The notes under the pieces were generated by a model that was not told the DNA's origin, ran no database searches, and saw nothing but the letters and a program-made list of their open reading frames with translations. Source: Pedobacter montanisoli (GTDB lineage: Bacteria > Bacteroidota > Bacteroidia > Sphingobacteriales > Sphingobacteriaceae). From it: a DNA stretch of 64,000 bases. Numbering within the stretch: the first letter of the stretch is position 1; the number at the start of each line of letters is the position of its first letter. A program made the position numbers and the translations under genes. Of the stretch, positions 34,036 through 44,049 are shown in pieces. The stretch is from positions 1-64,000 of the forward strand of contig NZ_JALGBH010000001.1 of NCBI RefSeq assembly GCF_022809115.1. The letters are read 5' to 3'.

Positions 34036-35181
34036 ATGTATATGGATACGCATAAGGCAAAGTTAATTTTAGATAAGTATAGAGCAGGTATATGTAGTGA
34101 AGAAGAATTGGCTTTGCTTGAATCATGGTATGTAGATTCTCAGTCTGCTGATATTGATTTGATTAGCGAGCATGATCTTATTGCAGTTAAAAATGACATA
34201 TGGAATACCCTGCCCGTACACAACGAAGCCGAAACTATACCCGTTAAAAAAATAAAGCTCTCAACACCGTTCAAATACTGGGTTGCTGCTGTTGCGCTGA
34301 TTATTCTGTCTGTGTCTATCTATTTGATTAATCACAACGATTTCATGCTTAAGGTAAATAACAAATTTGCCGCAGCGCATATTAAACCCGGAAGCGCCAA
34401 AGCCACATTAACTCTTGCCAATGGTAAGACTATTGTTTTAGACAATGCCAATAACGGGGTTATTGCCGGGCAAAACGGTGCCAGTGTAATTAAAACCAAT
34501 GGCGAAAACTTGTCTTATCAACGAGAAAACAACACTTCATCAGTGGAGACCATTAACCTGTTAAGCGTTCCGGCCGGGGGTTTTTATACGCTTACTTTAT
34601 CTGACGGAACCAAAGTATGGCTTAATTCCAAATCTTCTTTAAAATACCCTACCTGTTTTGTGGGTAATGAAAGAAGGGTTGAACTAACCGGTGAAGGTTA
34701 TTTTGAGGTGGCACATAATGCCAACCAGCCGTTTAAGGTTAAAACCAAAGGGCAGGTTATTGAGGTTTTAGGTACACGCTTTAACATCAATGCCTATGGC
34801 GATGAAAACAGTATCAATACTTCATTACTGCAAGGTAGTATCAAAATTTGGGCACAGGATATACCAGCTAAAGTTTTATCTCCTGGCGAGAAAGCTATTT
34901 TGGCTGATAATGCGTTAAGTATTCAGCATAGCAATGTAGAAGATGAGATTGACTGGGTTAACAATGATTTCATTTTTAACAACAGTGATCTGTGCAGCAT
35001 ATTGAGAAAGATTTCGAGATGGTATAATGTAGAAATAGACTGCCCTGCTGAATTATCTAATATGAAATTTTCAGGAAAAATATCAAGATCAAAAAATATA
35101 CAGCAGGTACTAAATATAATGGAGCTAACAGGATCGGTAAATTTTAAAATTGAAGAAAGGAGGATTACAGTAATGCCATAA
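34036..35181 (+). CDS. FecR-family anti-sigma/sigma regulator
   Basis: Inner-membrane regulator of 381 residues. A cytoplasmic N-terminal part of about 75 residues (KYRAGICSEEELALLESWY) meets the sigma factor, a single transmembrane helix lies near 76-94 (YWVAAVALIILSVSIYLI), and a periplasmic FecR domain follows (VPAGGFYTLTLSDGTKVWLNSKSSLKYP, then GEGYFEVAHNANQPF). The C-terminal DUF4974-like segment is IDWVNNDFIFNNSDL. It should read the STN domain of the SusC at 35318 and release the sigma at 33401. The start could be either ATG at 34036 or 34042. Confidence 0.93.
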   Translation: MYMDTHKAKLILDKYRAGICSEEELALLESWYVDSQSADIDLISEHDLIAVKNDIWNTLPVHNEAETIPVKKIKLSTPFKYWVAAVALIILSVSIYLINHNDFMLKVNNKFAAAHIKPGSAKATLTLANGKTIVLDNANNGVIAGQNGASVIKTNGENLSYQRENNTSSVETINLLSVPAGGFYTLTLSDGTKVWLNSKSSLKYPTCFVGNERRVELTGEGYFEVAHNANQPFKVKTKGQVIEVLGTRFNINAYGDENSINTSLLQGSIKIWAQDIPAKVLSPGEKAILADNALSIQHSNVEDEIDWVNNDFIFNNSDLCSILRKISRWYNVEIDCPAELSNMKFSGKISRSKNIQQVLNIMELTGSVNFKIEERRITVMP

Positions 35182-35317
35182 TTTCTACAACAATTTTACG
35201 GATCTGTTAAAACCGGAGATGCTGCAACACCCCCGGTAAAATACTTTAATAAGTATCGCTCAGGTTCGTTATTAATTAATCAAATCTCAACTAAAACTAA
35301 AACCTAAACACTAACAA

Positions 35318-38300
35318 ATGTATGATTTTTACCCGACATTTGCGTACGGGCTATTGCGCCGTGCCCATGTCAAAATTTTACTACATCTAAAGCTAACCCT
35401 CTTTTTAATCCTATTTTCTTTCTTGCAGGTTGGCGCTAAAAGTTTTGCCCAGATTACCATTAAAGAGAATGCTACCACCTTAGAAAATGTGCTTCAAAAA
35501 ATCAGAAAGCAAGGTGGTTATGACTTTTTTTACAGCAGCTCAATGCTTAAAGTAGCAAAGCCTGTTACTATTGATGTAAAAAACGCAAGCGTAGAGGATG
35601 TATTAAATATTGCTTTTAAAGAGCAACCCTTAACTTATACGATTAACCAAAAAACTATTATCCTTAAATTCAGAGCTCCTCAAGTTATCGAAGAGGTTGT
35701 TGTAAAACAACAGCTTGTAGTTGTCGGTAAAGTTGTAGATGAAGACAATAAACCAGTATCAGGAGCATCAGTAAGAATAAAAGGACTTGTAAATCCTGTA
35801 GCCGTGAGTGATCAGAACGGTATTTTCAGAATTGTAGCTCCAAATGCCGAAGCTACTTTAGTGGTAACTTTTATTGGTTACGAAAAACAGGAGATCAGCT
35901 TAAAAGACAAAAAATTCCCATTAACTATAAAGCTTGCATCTGAAGCAGCGCAATTAAACCAGGTTGTAATTAATACCGGTTTATTTAAAAAAGCAGACCA
36001 AAGTTTTACAGGGGCATCTACAACTGTAACTGCCAAAGAGTTAGCAGAATTTGGTAACCGTAACTTAGTTACATCATTACGTAACATAGATCCTTCTTTT
36101 AACATTATTGAAAGCAATGCTTTCGGATCTAATCCTAACCGCTTACCTGAAATCCAGATTCGTGGTAATTCAAGTATTCCTAACGTAGGGCAGTTTCAGG
36201 ATCAGGCCCGTGCCGAATTAAATACGCCATTGATCATATTAGATGGCTTTCAATCTACTTTACAGAAGTTATATGATATGAATGAGAACGAGGTAGAATC
36301 GATTACGATTTTAAAAGATGCCTCGGCTACTGCAATGTACGGTTCGCGTGGTTCTAATGGCGTTATTGTAATTACCACTAAAGCCCCAAGGCCAGGTAAA
36401 TTGCGTCTTAGTATCAAATCTGATGTAAATTTTGAATTGCCTGATCTTACAGACTACAGCCTTTTAAAAGCTGCAGATAAATTAGATTTAGAATGGAAAG
36501 CAGGATATTATAACAATCCACGTGCAGAAGCAGATCTGCCATTAAAAAGATATTATAACTATTTATTAAATGAAGTTAACCGCGGTGTAGAAACCGATTG
36601 GATGGCACTTCCTTTAAGAAACGGTATCGGACAAAGACATTTTCTTAAAATAGAAGGTGGTGAAAATGCTTTCAGGTATTCAGCATCAGGTCAGGTAAAT
36701 AATATTGAAGGTGTAATGAAAGGTTCTTTCAGACACACTTTTAATGGCAACATTACCCTGGCTTATACCTATAAAACCCTTAAATTCAGAAACAATTTAC
36801 AGGTGCAGCAGGGTGCAACACAAGAATCTCCATATGGAACATTTAGTGATTATGTAAAACAAAACCCTTACTGGGCACCTTATGATGATAAAGGCAATGT
36901 ACTGAAGTTTTTAGGTGATCCGGGCAATACTGATTATCTAGGTTTTTGGAATCCTCTTCCAACCAACCCTTTGTACAATGCTACGCTAAAAACATTTGAT
37001 AAAACAGCCACTAATGAATTAATTAACAATACCTCGGTAGAATGGAATGTTATTCCTGATATGACCCTAAGGGCACAATTCGGTTTAACCAAAGGCAACG
37101 TACAATACGATAAATTCAGACCTGCAGAACATACCGCCTTTGCAAATTACGGAGTTGACGACCTTTTTAGAAAAGGTGATTATAACTATAGCGTTAACAA
37201 CTATTTTGGATACGATGGTTCATTAAACCTTCAGTATAACAAACTATTTGGCCGCAGCCACTTGCTTACCTTTGGTGCCGACTATAATATTCGTCAAAAC
37301 AAGGCTTCTACTTATAATTTCTTAGCAGAAGGTTTTCCTAATGCCAACTTCGATTTTATAACTATGGCTTTACAATATGCCAAAGACGGTAAACCAACAG
37401 GTAACGAATCCTTAGTAAGATCTATAGGTATTACAGGAAACGTAAACTATAGCTATAACAACAAATATTTTGTAGATGCTTCATTCCGTATGGATGGCTC
37501 ATCTCAATTTGGTTCAAATAAACGTTATGCTCCATTCTGGTCTGTTGGTGCGGGCTACAACTTGCACAATGAAAGTTTCTTAAAAGACAACAAATACATT
37601 AACCGTTTAAAATTACGTGGTTCTGTAGGTACTACAGGTGCACAGAATTTTAATGCTTATCAGGCACTTTCAACTTACCAGTACTACACCAATGAACGTT
37701 ATTACAACTGGATGGGTGCTTATCTGTTAGGTTTAGGTAACAGTAACCTACAATGGCAACAAACTGTTAAATATAACATTGGTGTTGATGCGGAATTTTT
37801 AAACCGCAGATTAAGATTTACCGCAGATTATTATACAGAAACCACAAAAGACCTTGTATCATCTGTTAACCTACCAGCTTCTAATGGTTTTAGCAGTTAT
37901 GTAGATAATATAGGTAGCTTAAGAAACAATGGTTTCGAATTAAAAGCTACCGGCTTTATCATTAACAATGTAAATGGCTTTACCTGGAGTGTTTCTGCCG
38001 CAGCGTTACATAACAAAAACAAGATTATCAGCACTTCTAAAGCATTAAAAGATGCACAGGCAGCTACCCTTAACGGAACCAGCAGCCCGGGTACTTTATA
38101 CATAGAAGGTTATTCAAGTAATGCCATCTGGGTAGTTCCGTCTTTGGGTATAGATCCAAGTACAGGTAAAGAGCTCTATCTGGGTAAGGATGGTTTACCA
38201 ACCTACACCTGGAAAGCATCTGATATTGTAGCAGTAGGTTCAAGAGATCCTAAATTATACGGTAACTTCAGTTCAATGCTGCGTTATAAAGATTTTTCTT

Positions 38301-38701
38301 TAAATGCTTCATTTAGATACAGTACAGGCGGACAACAATACAATAGCACTTTGGTGGATAGAGTAGAATTAACCAGCTATAAATATAATGTTGATTCTCG
38401 TGTGTATTACAGCCGTTGGCAGCAACCTGGAGATATTGCGGCGTTTAAAGGCTTACTGGTTACCTCACCTACCTACAAATCATCAAGATTTGTTCAGGAT
38501 GAAAAAACACTGGTATTACAAAACGTTAATTTCCAGTACAACATAGCCAACAAGCAATGGCTTAAAAAAGTAAAGATGGAGAGTTTAAATGTTACACTTA
38601 ATGCAGCAGAGCCTTTTTATCTGTCAACGATTAAGCAAGAAAGAGGTACCCTGTATCCTTTCTCAAGACAATTCTCATTAAGTGTTAATGCAACATTCTA
38701 A
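35318..38701 (+). CDS. susC: SusC/RagA-family TonB-linked outer-membrane transporter with STN domain
   Basis: Outer-membrane protein of 1127 residues. Order: signal peptide (hydrophobic LTLFLILFSFL, cleavage near SFAQ), STN signalling domain about 48-115 (ENVLQKIRKQGGYDFFYSSS), carboxypeptidase-regulatory-like domain about 128-210 (VVGKVVDEDNKPVSGASVRIKG), TonB plug with VESITILKDASATAMYGSRGSNGVIVITTK near 330-355, then a 22-strand barrel ending SLSVNATF. The STN domain marks a transducer type working with FecR. With SusD it forms the substrate-binding and import unit. The substrate is unknown, but the neighbours point to peptides or proteins and not glycans. Confidence 0.95.
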   Translation: MYDFYPTFAYGLLRRAHVKILLHLKLTLFLILFSFLQVGAKSFAQITIKENATTLENVLQKIRKQGGYDFFYSSSMLKVAKPVTIDVKNASVEDVLNIAFKEQPLTYTINQKTIILKFRAPQVIEEVVVKQQLVVVGKVVDEDNKPVSGASVRIKGLVNPVAVSDQNGIFRIVAPNAEATLVVTFIGYEKQEISLKDKKFPLTIKLASEAAQLNQVVINTGLFKKADQSFTGASTTVTAKELAEFGNRNLVTSLRNIDPSFNIIESNAFGSNPNRLPEIQIRGNSSIPNVGQFQDQARAELNTPLIILDGFQSTLQKLYDMNENEVESITILKDASATAMYGSRGSNGVIVITTKAPRPGKLRLSIKSDVNFELPDLTDYSLLKAADKLDLEWKAGYYNNPRAEADLPLKRYYNYLLNEVNRGVETDWMALPLRNGIGQRHFLKIEGGENAFRYSASGQVNNIEGVMKGSFRHTFNGNITLAYTYKTLKFRNNLQVQQGATQESPYGTFSDYVKQNPYWAPYDDKGNVLKFLGDPGNTDYLGFWNPLPTNPLYNATLKTFDKTATNELINNTSVEWNVIPDMTLRAQFGLTKGNVQYDKFRPAEHTAFANYGVDDLFRKGDYNYSVNNYFGYDGSLNLQYNKLFGRSHLLTFGADYNIRQNKASTYNFLAEGFPNANFDFITMALQYAKDGKPTGNESLVRSIGITGNVNYSYNNKYFVDASFRMDGSSQFGSNKRYAPFWSVGAGYNLHNESFLKDNKYINRLKLRGSVGTTGAQNFNAYQALSTYQYYTNERYYNWMGAYLLGLGNSNLQWQQTVKYNIGVDAEFLNRRLRFTADYYTETTKDLVSSVNLPASNGFSSYVDNIGSLRNNGFELKATGFIINNVNGFTWSVSAAALHNKNKIISTSKALKDAQAATLNGTSSPGTLYIEGYSSNAIWVVPSLGIDPSTGKELYLGKDGLPTYTWKASDIVAVGSRDPKLYGNFSSMLRYKDFSLNASFRYSTGGQQYNSTLVDRVELTSYKYNVDSRVYYSRWQQPGDIAAFKGLLVTSPTYKSSRFVQDEKTLVLQNVNFQYNIANKQWLKKVKMESLNVTLNAAEPFYLSTIKQERGTLYPFSRQFSLSVNATF

Positions 38702-38711
38702 AACTAAAGCA

Positions 38712-40163
38712 ATGAAGAAATTTAATTCAATATTAATTGTGCTATTTTTTGCCGGAATGTTTTTTTCATGCAAAAAGTACTTAACTGTAAACCCTAAAAC
38801 CCAGATGCCACAGGATGTGATATTCAGTACTGAAGGTGGCTTTAAGGATGCTTTAACAGGGGTTTACATTCAAATGAAAAATAATAACACGTATGGTGCT
38901 GCATTAACGCAAACCACCATAGAATCGCTTACATCAAGCTGGGATGTTACTTCTAACAGCAATGAGCAACGCCTAGGTTTGTTCAATTATGGCGATGCGG
39001 GCGTACAAACCAGTTTTGAAAAAATATGGGGACAGCAATATGCTACCATTGCCAGTGTAAATGCTATTCTTGGCCAAATAGATGCTAAGCAAAGTGTATT
39101 TACCACTCCAGGCTTGTATGAAATGATTAAAGGCGAGTGCTTAGCTTTAAGAGCTTATCTGCATTTTGATATGCTTAGATTATTTGGACCAATTCCCGGA
39201 AATACAGCCAGTGCTATGTTACCTTATGTTACAGTATTATCTAATACACCTAATGCCAAAGTATCTTATACAGAGTTTCAAAATGCGTTATATAAAGATC
39301 TGAATGATGCCGAAAATCTGATCAAAAGTGTAGATCCGATAACAAAATACAGCATTTCTCAATTGAAAAATCCTGGTATAAGCTCGGGATTTAACCCAAA
39401 TGATAACTTTTTTGCCTTTCGTTATCTGCGAATGAATTATTATGCTGTTAAAGGTTTACAAGCTAGGGTTTACCTGTGGTTTAACGATAGTTCTAAAGCA
39501 TATGAATGCGCTAAATTGGTAATTGACGCCAAAAATACAGACGGTACCAGTAAATTTCGTTTAGGAACAATAAACGATTATACGGGAAAAGATTTTGTAT
39601 TAACCAGCGAGCATTTATTTGGTTTATATGACTTCGATATGTACAATAAATATGTTACGAACTACAGTTCGGGTCTGCTAAAGAAAGGTTCTTCAGAAAG
39701 CACCATTAAAACGCAATTATATGGGAACACCGGTACTGATATGAGAGAAAGTAGTTTATGGGAACTAATTACCTTAGGCAATGGCACAAAATGCTATGTG
39801 ATTAAAAAATATCAAGCCATTGCTAACAGCCTAGTAACCTCAACTACAGACTTTAAGCAGATTCCTATGCTTAGGTTAAGCGAAATGTACCTAATTGCTG
39901 CAGAAGCTGCACCTTATGCAGAAGGAGTAGAATACCTGAAAACTTTCAGAACTGCACGCAATATTGGTAACATGGCAGTACCTGCTAATCCTGCAGCTTT
40001 ACAAACAGAAATTATAAAAGAGTATCGCAAAGAGTTTTATGCAGAAGGACAAGGTTTCTTTAATTACAAGAGGTTAAATGTTCCTAAAGCAAGTTTCTTA
40101 TTTGCACCATCGGCGGCTACTGTAAATTATGTGGTACCGGTGCCTAAAACTGAAGCTATTTAA
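38712..40163 (+). CDS. susD: RagB/SusD-family nutrient-binding lipoprotein
   Basis: Surface lipoprotein of 483 residues that caps the SusC barrel. Lipobox GMFFSC places the acylated Cys near 20. The body has the SusD signatures: YLTVNPKTQMPQD at the mature N-terminus, ECLALRAYLHFDMLRLFGPIP near 150-170, and the C-terminal MLRLSEMYLIAAEA and IIKEYRKEFYAEGQGFFNYKRLN. It starts 11 bases after the susC stop. The longer frame from 38682 overlaps susC and would hide the signal peptide, so it is rejected. Confidence 0.95.
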   Translation: MKKFNSILIVLFFAGMFFSCKKYLTVNPKTQMPQDVIFSTEGGFKDALTGVYIQMKNNNTYGAALTQTTIESLTSSWDVTSNSNEQRLGLFNYGDAGVQTSFEKIWGQQYATIASVNAILGQIDAKQSVFTTPGLYEMIKGECLALRAYLHFDMLRLFGPIPGNTASAMLPYVTVLSNTPNAKVSYTEFQNALYKDLNDAENLIKSVDPITKYSISQLKNPGISSGFNPNDNFFAFRYLRMNYYAVKGLQARVYLWFNDSSKAYECAKLVIDAKNTDGTSKFRLGTINDYTGKDFVLTSEHLFGLYDFDMYNKYVTNYSSGLLKKGSSESTIKTQLYGNTGTDMRESSLWELITLGNGTKCYVIKKYQAIANSLVTSTTDFKQIPMLRLSEMYLIAAEAAPYAEGVEYLKTFRTARNIGNMAVPANPAALQTEIIKEYRKEFYAEGQGFFNYKRLNVPKASFLFAPSAATVNYVVPVPKTEAI

Positions 40164-40180
40164 CATAAAGATTTATTAAA

Positions 40181-40954
40181 ATGAAAAATTTAAAATATGT
40201 ATTTGTGTTAGCTATAGTAGCGGCTTTCACAGCGTGTAAACAAGACCAGTACTACCTGTATAACGATATAGGCAGATTACAGTTTGGACCTAATCCTGAC
40301 CTTATCTACAGAACTACTTATAATCTGGCCGATACGCTTAAGACTTATACCTTCTATTACAAAGATGCTACAGTAACACAGGATACTGTCTTTTTTGATA
40401 TATATGCCATTGGAGGCACTAAAAATACGGATCGCTCATTTACCTTGGCTCAGGAGCAATTGCCTAATGTTTTAAATGCAGAACCAGGAAAACATTATGT
40501 AGCTTTTAACGACCCTAAGGTTACTAAATTTTATGTAATTAAGGCTGGCAGTGTTCATACCAGAGTGCCGGTTGTACTTTTACGTGATCCTAGCTTAAAA
40601 ACAAATACACCGAAGCTAAAATTCAAGGTTATATCTGATGCCAATTTTCAATTGGGAGAACCTAATCTAATATGGCGAAAAGTAGAATTTACAGATAGGC
40701 TAAGTCAACCTTCTCAATGGACCGCATCATTCTCTCAGTATTATTTTGGTAAATACAGTGTAACCAAACATGCCTTCTTGATTGATGCAACCGGACAAAA
40801 ATGGGATGATGATTTCATCAACAATTTATATGCTACCGGCGGCTTGATTTCTTACTATCAGATGATGGTTAAAACTGCATTGATAGATTATAACAATGCC
40901 CATCCCGGCAATCCACTTAAAGATGAGGCTGGTGAGTTGATAGTTTTCCCTTAA
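40181..40954 (+). CDS. DUF4843 lipoprotein
   Basis: A 257-residue exported lipoprotein (lipobox FTAC, Cys near 19) with the DUF4843 pattern: DIGRLQFGP, a long TVFFDIYAIGG strand and the C-terminal FGKYSVTKHAFLIDATGQKWDDDF. DUF4843 proteins are regular third members of SusCD loci in Bacteroidota and probably sit on the cell surface as accessory binding proteins. It lies 17 bases after susD and touches the next gene. Confidence 0.9.
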   Translation: MKNLKYVFVLAIVAAFTACKQDQYYLYNDIGRLQFGPNPDLIYRTTYNLADTLKTYTFYYKDATVTQDTVFFDIYAIGGTKNTDRSFTLAQEQLPNVLNAEPGKHYVAFNDPKVTKFYVIKAGSVHTRVPVVLLRDPSLKTNTPKLKFKVISDANFQLGEPNLIWRKVEFTDRLSQPSQWTASFSQYYFGKYSVTKHAFLIDATGQKWDDDFINNLYATGGLISYYQMMVKTALIDYNNAHPGNPLKDEAGELIVFP

Positions 40955-42522
40955 TGCTAAACATGAAAACAATGAAAAGAATTTATATATCCCTTATCGC
41001 TTTAGTTGCATTGTTAAGTTCATGCGCTAAAGATCATAGCAATTATGATTACCGTCCAAAAGAAAATATTACGGTAAAAGGAATGGAGACTTCTTATACG
41101 GTTATATCAGAAAAAGACAATCTGGTAATTAATCCTGAGGTAAGCTCTACAGATGCCAGCGCACAGTTTGAATACTTGTGGGGCATTTATGAAACCAATG
41201 TGCAAGGTGCTGTTCCGGTATTAGATACCTTGGCTAAAACCAAAAATCTGAATTATGCAGTTAAAAAACCTGCAAAAGGATGGGTTCTGGTATATAGGGT
41301 TACCAATAAGAACACCAAATACTCGCAGTATTTTACTTCGAGCATTAACATTGTAACCGAATTTACCAGAGGATGGTATGTTGCAAAAGATGATGGCGCA
41401 CAAGCAGATCTAGATTTGTTCTTAACGCCTACCAACATTATACCCGAAAGTAAAAAAGAGAATATCTACAGTGCTGTTAACGGAGCAAAATTAGCTGGAC
41501 AAGCACAATTGCTCAGTTATTATACCGGTTATAAATCAGATGTTACCGGAGTTTTAGGTAATACCAAAACATTGGTATTATCAACCAGTAAAGATGTGTC
41601 TACTATTTATATCAATACCTTAAAGAAAATACGCACTTTAGATAATGCATTTTTCGAAACTCCTGCTACAAGAGGCCCTTGTTATGCATTTTTAGGTAGT
41701 AGTGCTTATTATTTAATAAATGGAGGTCAGGTACATGCTATTTCAAACTCTTCTCTTAACGTAGGTATTTTTGGTGGACGTTTTTTAAGAGATGCCAATA
41801 ACTCACCTTACAGTCTTTCTAAATACTTTATGGCCAATTGGCTTACCAATGCTTATATGTATGATGAAACCAGCAGTTCTTTTGTGGCTCTAAGTCAAGG
41901 CTATGGTACTTCGCTAACATCAGTAACTGATGATGCAGGTACTGCTATGCCTGCCGCCAATACAAACAAAAAACTGATATATATGGGCATTAAAAATACG
42001 ACCTATTTACCAGCACCGGCATATCGTTATGCCCTCATGGGTTGTGCTATTTTCCAGGATAAAAACAATCCTGCAGTAAAAACCATTTCAGAAATATATG
42101 CCGATGAATTCAGGATGAAGTTTACCAATACTCCTATCAATGCTACCGAACAGGCATATAATGGTACTAATTTCACTGTGCCTTACGCACAGGAAAACAT
42201 CCTGTATTTCTCTGTTAATGGTAACCAGATATGGAGCAGAAACCTGAGCAATAATTTCGAAAAGTTAGAATATACCCTACCTGCTGGCGAGGAAGTGACT
42301 TTTATCCGTCATAAAGCTTATAGTTCTGAAGCCCCTTATACGTATAACTTCATTATGATTGCTTCTCAAACAGGAGGCAATTATAAAATACGCATGTTTA
42401 ACAAGGCATCTGGCAGTATCACCGGAGGTCCTATGGTAACACTTGAAGGTACTGGTATAGCAAAAGATGTATTGTACATTACCCCTTCTGTTGGTGAAGG
42501 TACATATACCACACAATGGTAA
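40954..42522 (+). CDS. PKD-like family surface lipoprotein
   Basis: Protein of 522 residues with a lipoprotein signal (LIALVALLSSC, Cys near 24), followed by a PKD-like beta domain and a propeller-like C-terminal half (YADEFRMKF, NILYFSVNGNQIWSRNLSN). This arrangement is the PKD-like family lipoprotein often found after DUF4843 in SusCD loci, thought to bind substrate at the surface. The start shares one base with the previous stop (TAATG); ATGs at 40963 and 40972 are equally possible. No catalytic motif is visible. Confidence 0.88.
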   Translation: MLNMKTMKRIYISLIALVALLSSCAKDHSNYDYRPKENITVKGMETSYTVISEKDNLVINPEVSSTDASAQFEYLWGIYETNVQGAVPVLDTLAKTKNLNYAVKKPAKGWVLVYRVTNKNTKYSQYFTSSINIVTEFTRGWYVAKDDGAQADLDLFLTPTNIIPESKKENIYSAVNGAKLAGQAQLLSYYTGYKSDVTGVLGNTKTLVLSTSKDVSTIYINTLKKIRTLDNAFFETPATRGPCYAFLGSSAYYLINGGQVHAISNSSLNVGIFGGRFLRDANNSPYSLSKYFMANWLTNAYMYDETSSSFVALSQGYGTSLTSVTDDAGTAMPAANTNKKLIYMGIKNTTYLPAPAYRYALMGCAIFQDKNNPAVKTISEIYADEFRMKFTNTPINATEQAYNGTNFTVPYAQENILYFSVNGNQIWSRNLSNNFEKLEYTLPAGEEVTFIRHKAYSSEAPYTYNFIMIASQTGGNYKIRMFNKASGSITGGPMVTLEGTGIAKDVLYITPSVGEGTYTTQW

Positions 42523-42603
42523 AAAAACAAAAACTTTCCGGGTTTATTTCAGCCCGGAAAGTAACCTTTATAATTAACCAAAACACATAAGTAAACTTTG
42601 AAA

Positions 42604-43986
42604 ATGATTAAAAAAACCTTAACCACCGCATTATTACTGGCCGCAACAGCTACATTTAGCCTAGCCCAGCAACCCGTTCAAATTAAAGGACAGCTTGATA
42701 AAAAATACCCAAGCCCTGTAAAATTATATAAAGTAAGCAATGGTCGTACCATTGAAATGAGCACCAGCACATTATCTCCGGATAAAAAATTTGGTTTCTT
42801 ATTTTATCCTGAATATGAAGGATTATATGTTATCGGTACAGGAAATGAATTTGGCCCTGGTGATAACCATGCATTTTACTTTAAACCAGGCGATCAGTTA
42901 GATGTTACCATCAACGATTCTACTGCTGTTCTTAACGGCAAATTAAACTCTAAGGAGAATACCATTTTAGCACAATGGCGGGCGCTTACTTTACCGTTGT
43001 ACCAAAAAGCCGTTAACTTTAGCAGAGTACAAAGTACATTTGTTGATTATTTCCCTCAGCAGGAAGAAATTGTAGCCAAAACCAAAACCTTTTTGAATGG
43101 TAAAGCATCTGGCAATCCAAAATTTGATAAAGAAATCAAAAACATCATGCAAATGGATTTGGTTAGCTATGCAACCAACTTCCTGAACACACCACGTTCT
43201 GCACATCCAAGTGTTGAAGAGTACAGTCCTTTTTATAGCACTTTAAAAACTCAGGATATTTCAAAAACAACTTCAAAAGTATATAACTATCCTTGGGGAC
43301 AACGTGTATTATCTGCTTTGATTAGTGTAAATATGCGTCAGGATAACAAACCTTATAAACCAGGAGCAGAAGGTTTGTTGACTACCCTTTCATATGTACC
43401 CAATGATACGTTAAAAGGAGATCTTGTTCTTGATAATTTAGGTCGTTATAAAAACTATGATGATTATAAAGGCATTACAAGCCAATTTGGAAAATATATC
43501 ATTACCAAAGCACAGAAAGAAAAAGACAATGCTTTAATCTCTCCTTTGTTAACCTATAAACCAGGTACCGATGGACTACAATTTACTTATCCTGATAAAA
43601 CTGGCAAACAAGTATCATTTGCCAGCTTAAAAGGTAAAGTGGTATTGGTTGATGTATGGGCAACTTGGTGTGGGCCTTGTCGTGCAGAATTTCCATTCCT
43701 TAAACAGTTAGAGAAAGATATGGAAGGTCATCCGGTACAAATCATAAGTATCTCTACCGATGCGGATAAGGATAAAGAAAAATGGCTACAAATGATTAAG
43801 GACGAAGGTTTGGGAGGCATGCAATTATTTGCAGGAGTAAGCAACGAATTCTCTAAATATTATAAAGTGAACACTATTCCACGTTTCCTGGTATTTGATA
43901 AAAACGGAAAAATTGTAAGTGTTGATTCACCACGTCCTTCAGACCCTAAATTAAAACAATTGTTATTGGCTGAAGCAGCAAAATAA
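42604..43986 (+). CDS. TlpA-family thiol-disulfide oxidoreductase
   Basis: Exported thioredoxin-like protein of 460 residues. A signal peptide ends near FSLAQ. A beta-rich N-terminal domain of DUF4369-like character is followed by a long helical linker and a C-terminal TlpA domain (about 325-460) with VDVWATWCGPCRAEF and the cis-Pro segment VNTIPRFLVFD. The CxxC pair is intact, so redox activity is likely in the periplasm or at the surface. I use the ATG at 42604, two codons after a TTG. It is the first of three thioredoxin-fold genes in this locus. Confidence 0.9.
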   Translation: MIKKTLTTALLLAATATFSLAQQPVQIKGQLDKKYPSPVKLYKVSNGRTIEMSTSTLSPDKKFGFLFYPEYEGLYVIGTGNEFGPGDNHAFYFKPGDQLDVTINDSTAVLNGKLNSKENTILAQWRALTLPLYQKAVNFSRVQSTFVDYFPQQEEIVAKTKTFLNGKASGNPKFDKEIKNIMQMDLVSYATNFLNTPRSAHPSVEEYSPFYSTLKTQDISKTTSKVYNYPWGQRVLSALISVNMRQDNKPYKPGAEGLLTTLSYVPNDTLKGDLVLDNLGRYKNYDDYKGITSQFGKYIITKAQKEKDNALISPLLTYKPGTDGLQFTYPDKTGKQVSFASLKGKVVLVDVWATWCGPCRAEFPFLKQLEKDMEGHPVQIISISTDADKDKEKWLQMIKDEGLGGMQLFAGVSNEFSKYYKVNTIPRFLVFDKNGKIVSVDSPRPSDPKLKQLLLAEAAK

Positions 43987-44049
43987 ATCTGAAAGAGGGT
44001 ATTACGATACCCTCTTTACAGTTCTTTCTTAAAAACCTAAAAATATCCA

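Noticed and set aside
35182..35317. A separate promoter for susC
   Set aside because: No TAnnTTTG box with a spaced -33 element was found in this gap. An ECF-type promoter may exist, but its sequence is unknown and cannot be recognised here.
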